Assembly (NCBI RefSeq): GCF_024810105.1
Contig: NZ_JANUDX010000010.1
Span: forward strand, 62,001-126,000
DNA from: Stenotrophomonas sp. BIGb0135
Lineage (GTDB): Bacteria; Pseudomonadota; Gammaproteobacteria; Xanthomonadales; Xanthomonadaceae
Direction: 5' to 3'
Length of the DNA: 64,000 bases
Below are positions 62,674 to 64,000 of this stretch, one piece after another (positions within the stretch are counted from its first letter, which is position 1; each line of letters begins with the position of its first letter). The position numbers and the translations under genes were made by a program. Below the pieces are notes generated by a model. That model was given only the letters and a program-made list of their open reading frames with translations. It was not told the DNA's origin and made no database searches.

Positions 62674-63740
62674 TGCTGCACCTCCAACCGGGCCAGCATG
62701 CGTTCGCCCTGACGTTCCAGCAGGAATGTGCCCCGGTCGAGGGAGGATGCCGCCGCGTCGATGCCAAGCTGGGCGCGCAGATAGGCCAGGCCGATACCAT
62801 GGCCTTCGCTGCCGGCCTCGTGCGGGGCGGGATTGTCCACCTCCACCCGCAGCCAGCCACCCTCGCGCCGCACGCGGATCGTCAGCTCGCCACCGCCGGC
62901 GTGGACGGCGATGCCGTGCTTGATGGCGTTCTCCACCAGCAGCTGTAACGCCATCGGCGGCAGCCGTGCGCGCAGCGCGTCCGCATCGATATCGGTCCGC
63001 ACGCGCAGGCGGTCTTCGTAATGGATCGCCTCCACGGCCAGGTAGTCCTGCACCACGCGCCACTCCTCGGCCACGGTGACCCAATCGCCATCGGTATGCA
63101 CCAGTGCGTGGCGCAGCGTGCTGGACAGATGAGTGACCATCTCGCGTGCACGCGCCGGGTCTTCATTGATCAGCGCGCGCAGGTTGTTGAGCGCGTTGAA
63201 CACGAAGTGGGGATTGAGCCGCGCACGCAGCGCCTGGTGCTCCAGCGTCGCCCGCTGCGCTTCGGCGCGCAGGTGCGCCATTTCGCTGTCGCGAGCCCGA
63301 TGCAGCGCGCGGCGGCCGGTCCACAGAGCGCACCACACGCTCAACACGATGGCAGTGCTGAGCCAGTAGTTGAACGTATCGACCGGCCGGTAATAGGCGC
63401 GCTGTCCCGGCAGCGCCACCCAGTCCCATGCAAGCGCGGGGAGCAGCACGGCGGCGGTGAGGAGCTGGATGGCGGCCGCGACGCCCACCACGGCCAGCGC
63501 CATCCGCCACGTCAGCCCCAGCAGATCGCGTTGCAGCCACGCATGGCCAAGCGCCCAGTGGCGTATCAGTGCAGTGCCGGCGAACAGGCCAAGCGCGACC
63601 ATCACATAGATCAGGGTCCCGCCGGACCAAGGGCCACGGTAGGCGATGCCCATGCCGATGCTCACGCCCAGGTAGCCAGCCCACAGGCCCGCGTTCGCCC
63701 ACCAGAAACCCGAATTGCGTGCTGCCTGCCTCGTGTTCAT
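62670..63740 (-). CDS. LytS/AlgZ-type (His_kinase family) membrane sensor kinase
   Basis: A 356-residue kinase with four N-terminal membrane segments (about residues 10-140) and the short-type histidine kinase domain. The phospho-acceptor is in ARLNPHFVFNALNNLRALINED, and the ATP-binding N box is LLVENAIKHGIAV with the glycine-rich GHGIGLAYLRAQL. The ATG at 63740 follows GGAG closely; a GTG three codons earlier is also in frame. It lies 20 bases after an alpha/beta hydrolase gene and is coupled to the response regulator. Confidence 0.92.
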   Translation of the reverse strand: MNTRQAARNSGFWWANAGLWAGYLGVSIGMGIAYRGPWSGGTLIYVMVALGLFAGTALIRHWALGHAWLQRDLLGLTWRMALAVVGVAAAIQLLTAAVLLPALAWDWVALPGQRAYYRPVDTFNYWLSTAIVLSVWCALWTGRRALHRARDSEMAHLRAEAQRATLEHQALRARLNPHFVFNALNNLRALINEDPARAREMVTHLSSTLRHALVHTDGDWVTVAEEWRVVQDYLAVEAIHYEDRLRVRTDIDADALRARLPPMALQLLVENAIKHGIAVHAGGGELTIRVRREGGWLRVEVDNPAPHEAGSEGHGIGLAYLRAQLGIDAAASSLDRGTFLLERQGERMLARLEVQQ

Positions 63741-63760
63741 CGTCTCCACGCCGCTGTCGA

Positions 63761-64000
63761 TCAGTGCGCCACGGGCAGGTCGAGAAAGTCCCGGATCTGC
63801 GCCTGCAGCCAGCGCGGATCATCCCACATCAGGAAGTGGTAGCCGGCGCGGCTCATCTCGATGCGTACGTCGGGCAGCGCGGCGTACTGGGCCTCGAAGA
63901 CCTGGCGCGTGCTGGCTTCGGTCGCACCGAACGGCTGGTAGGCCGCCCACGCGCCCAGCACCAGCACCGGCACCCTGATGCCGGCGATCGGCTGGCGCAG
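63761..64000 (-). CDS. Alpha/beta hydrolase, C-terminal fragment (5' end outside window)
   Basis: The 79 visible residues are the C-terminus of an alpha/beta-fold hydrolase: IRVPVLVLGAWAAYQPFGATEA precedes the region that would carry the acid residue, and SRAGYHFLMWDDPRWLQAQIRDFLD contains the likely catalytic histidine (GYHFLMWDDP). The nucleophile lies beyond the window edge. It is followed by the LytS/LytR-type pair, so the three may form one operon. Confidence 0.7.
   Translation of the reverse strand: MRQPIAGIRVPVLVLGAWAAYQPFGATEASTRQVFEAQYAALPDVRIEMSRAGYHFLMWDDPRWLQAQIRDFLDLPVAH

Overview
The window is high-GC, densely coding gammaproteobacterial chromosome of Xanthomonadaceae type, most like Stenotrophomonas. 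Three things point there: the gene order lptD-surA-pdxA-rsmA-apaG-apaH, the protein sequences, and several families of intergenic palindromes that begin with GTAG and read GTAGAGCCGAGCATGCTCGGCT-like, which match the SMAG/REP elements known from S. maltophilia. No rRNA, tRNA, CRISPR array, integrase or complete insertion sequence was seen.

Layout, left to right. 1-4.9 kb: msrA (cut by the window edge) with a DUF2007 gene, then glnS, a deaminase, rlmM and an EF-hand protein. 4.9-7.3 kb: two ubiquinone-pathway FAD hydroxylases. 7.4-9.5 kb: a BtuM-like vitamin B12 transporter, a PduO-type cobalamin adenosyltransferase and an HDAC-family deacetylase. 9.6-18 kb: the outer-membrane/ribosome block lptD-surA-pdxA-rsmA-apaG-apaH plus two poorly known genes. 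18-23.6 kb (minus strand): lgt-thyA-folA, lemA with two TPM-domain proteins, dgkA and terC. 23.9-30.8 kb: an SGNH hydrolase, a two-component system, and tesA divergent from a YbbA/YbbP-type ABC system. 30.8-31.75 kb: a composite SMAG repeat array. 31.75-36 kb: a Fur-type heme uptake locus (hemP, TonB receptor, two accessory genes). 36.1-36.6 kb: a second SMAG/minisatellite array. 36.7-40.2 kb: an aldo/keto reductase, then a nucleoside transporter with a PfkB kinase. 40.2-44.5 kb: a PAP2 phosphatase gene divergent from a four-gene TOMM-like (azole/azoline RiPP) cassette. 44.7-51.5 kb: dusB, a methyltransferase, a membrane hydrolase, an LpxH-like phosphatase, metK and a thioesterase. 51.7-58.9 kb: ppc, a secreted S9 peptidase, and ahcY behind an SAH riboswitch. 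58.9-64 kb: small unknown genes, ybaK, a LytS/LytR-type two-component pair and a truncated alpha/beta hydrolase.

The most unusual region is 40.96-44.55 kb. A ThiF-like cyclodehydratase partner, a YcaO protein and a SagB-like dehydrogenase surround a 194-residue protein. Its N-terminus looks like a TOMM core (a nine-residue Ser/Thr/Cys run ending CSSC), but it continues into a multi-helix membrane protein, and there is no exporter or protease. This suggests post-translational azole installation on a membrane-resident protein.

Other notable signals are five genes whose ATG lies exactly 6 bases after a TANNNT -10 box (probable leaderless mRNAs), a shared Shine-Dalgarno palindrome between divergent tesA and the ABC gene with an apparent ATC start, and three different tandem or composite repeat arrays. 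Start sites were chosen from ribosome-binding sites, family N-termini and gene overlaps; promoters and terminators are pattern-based predictions.
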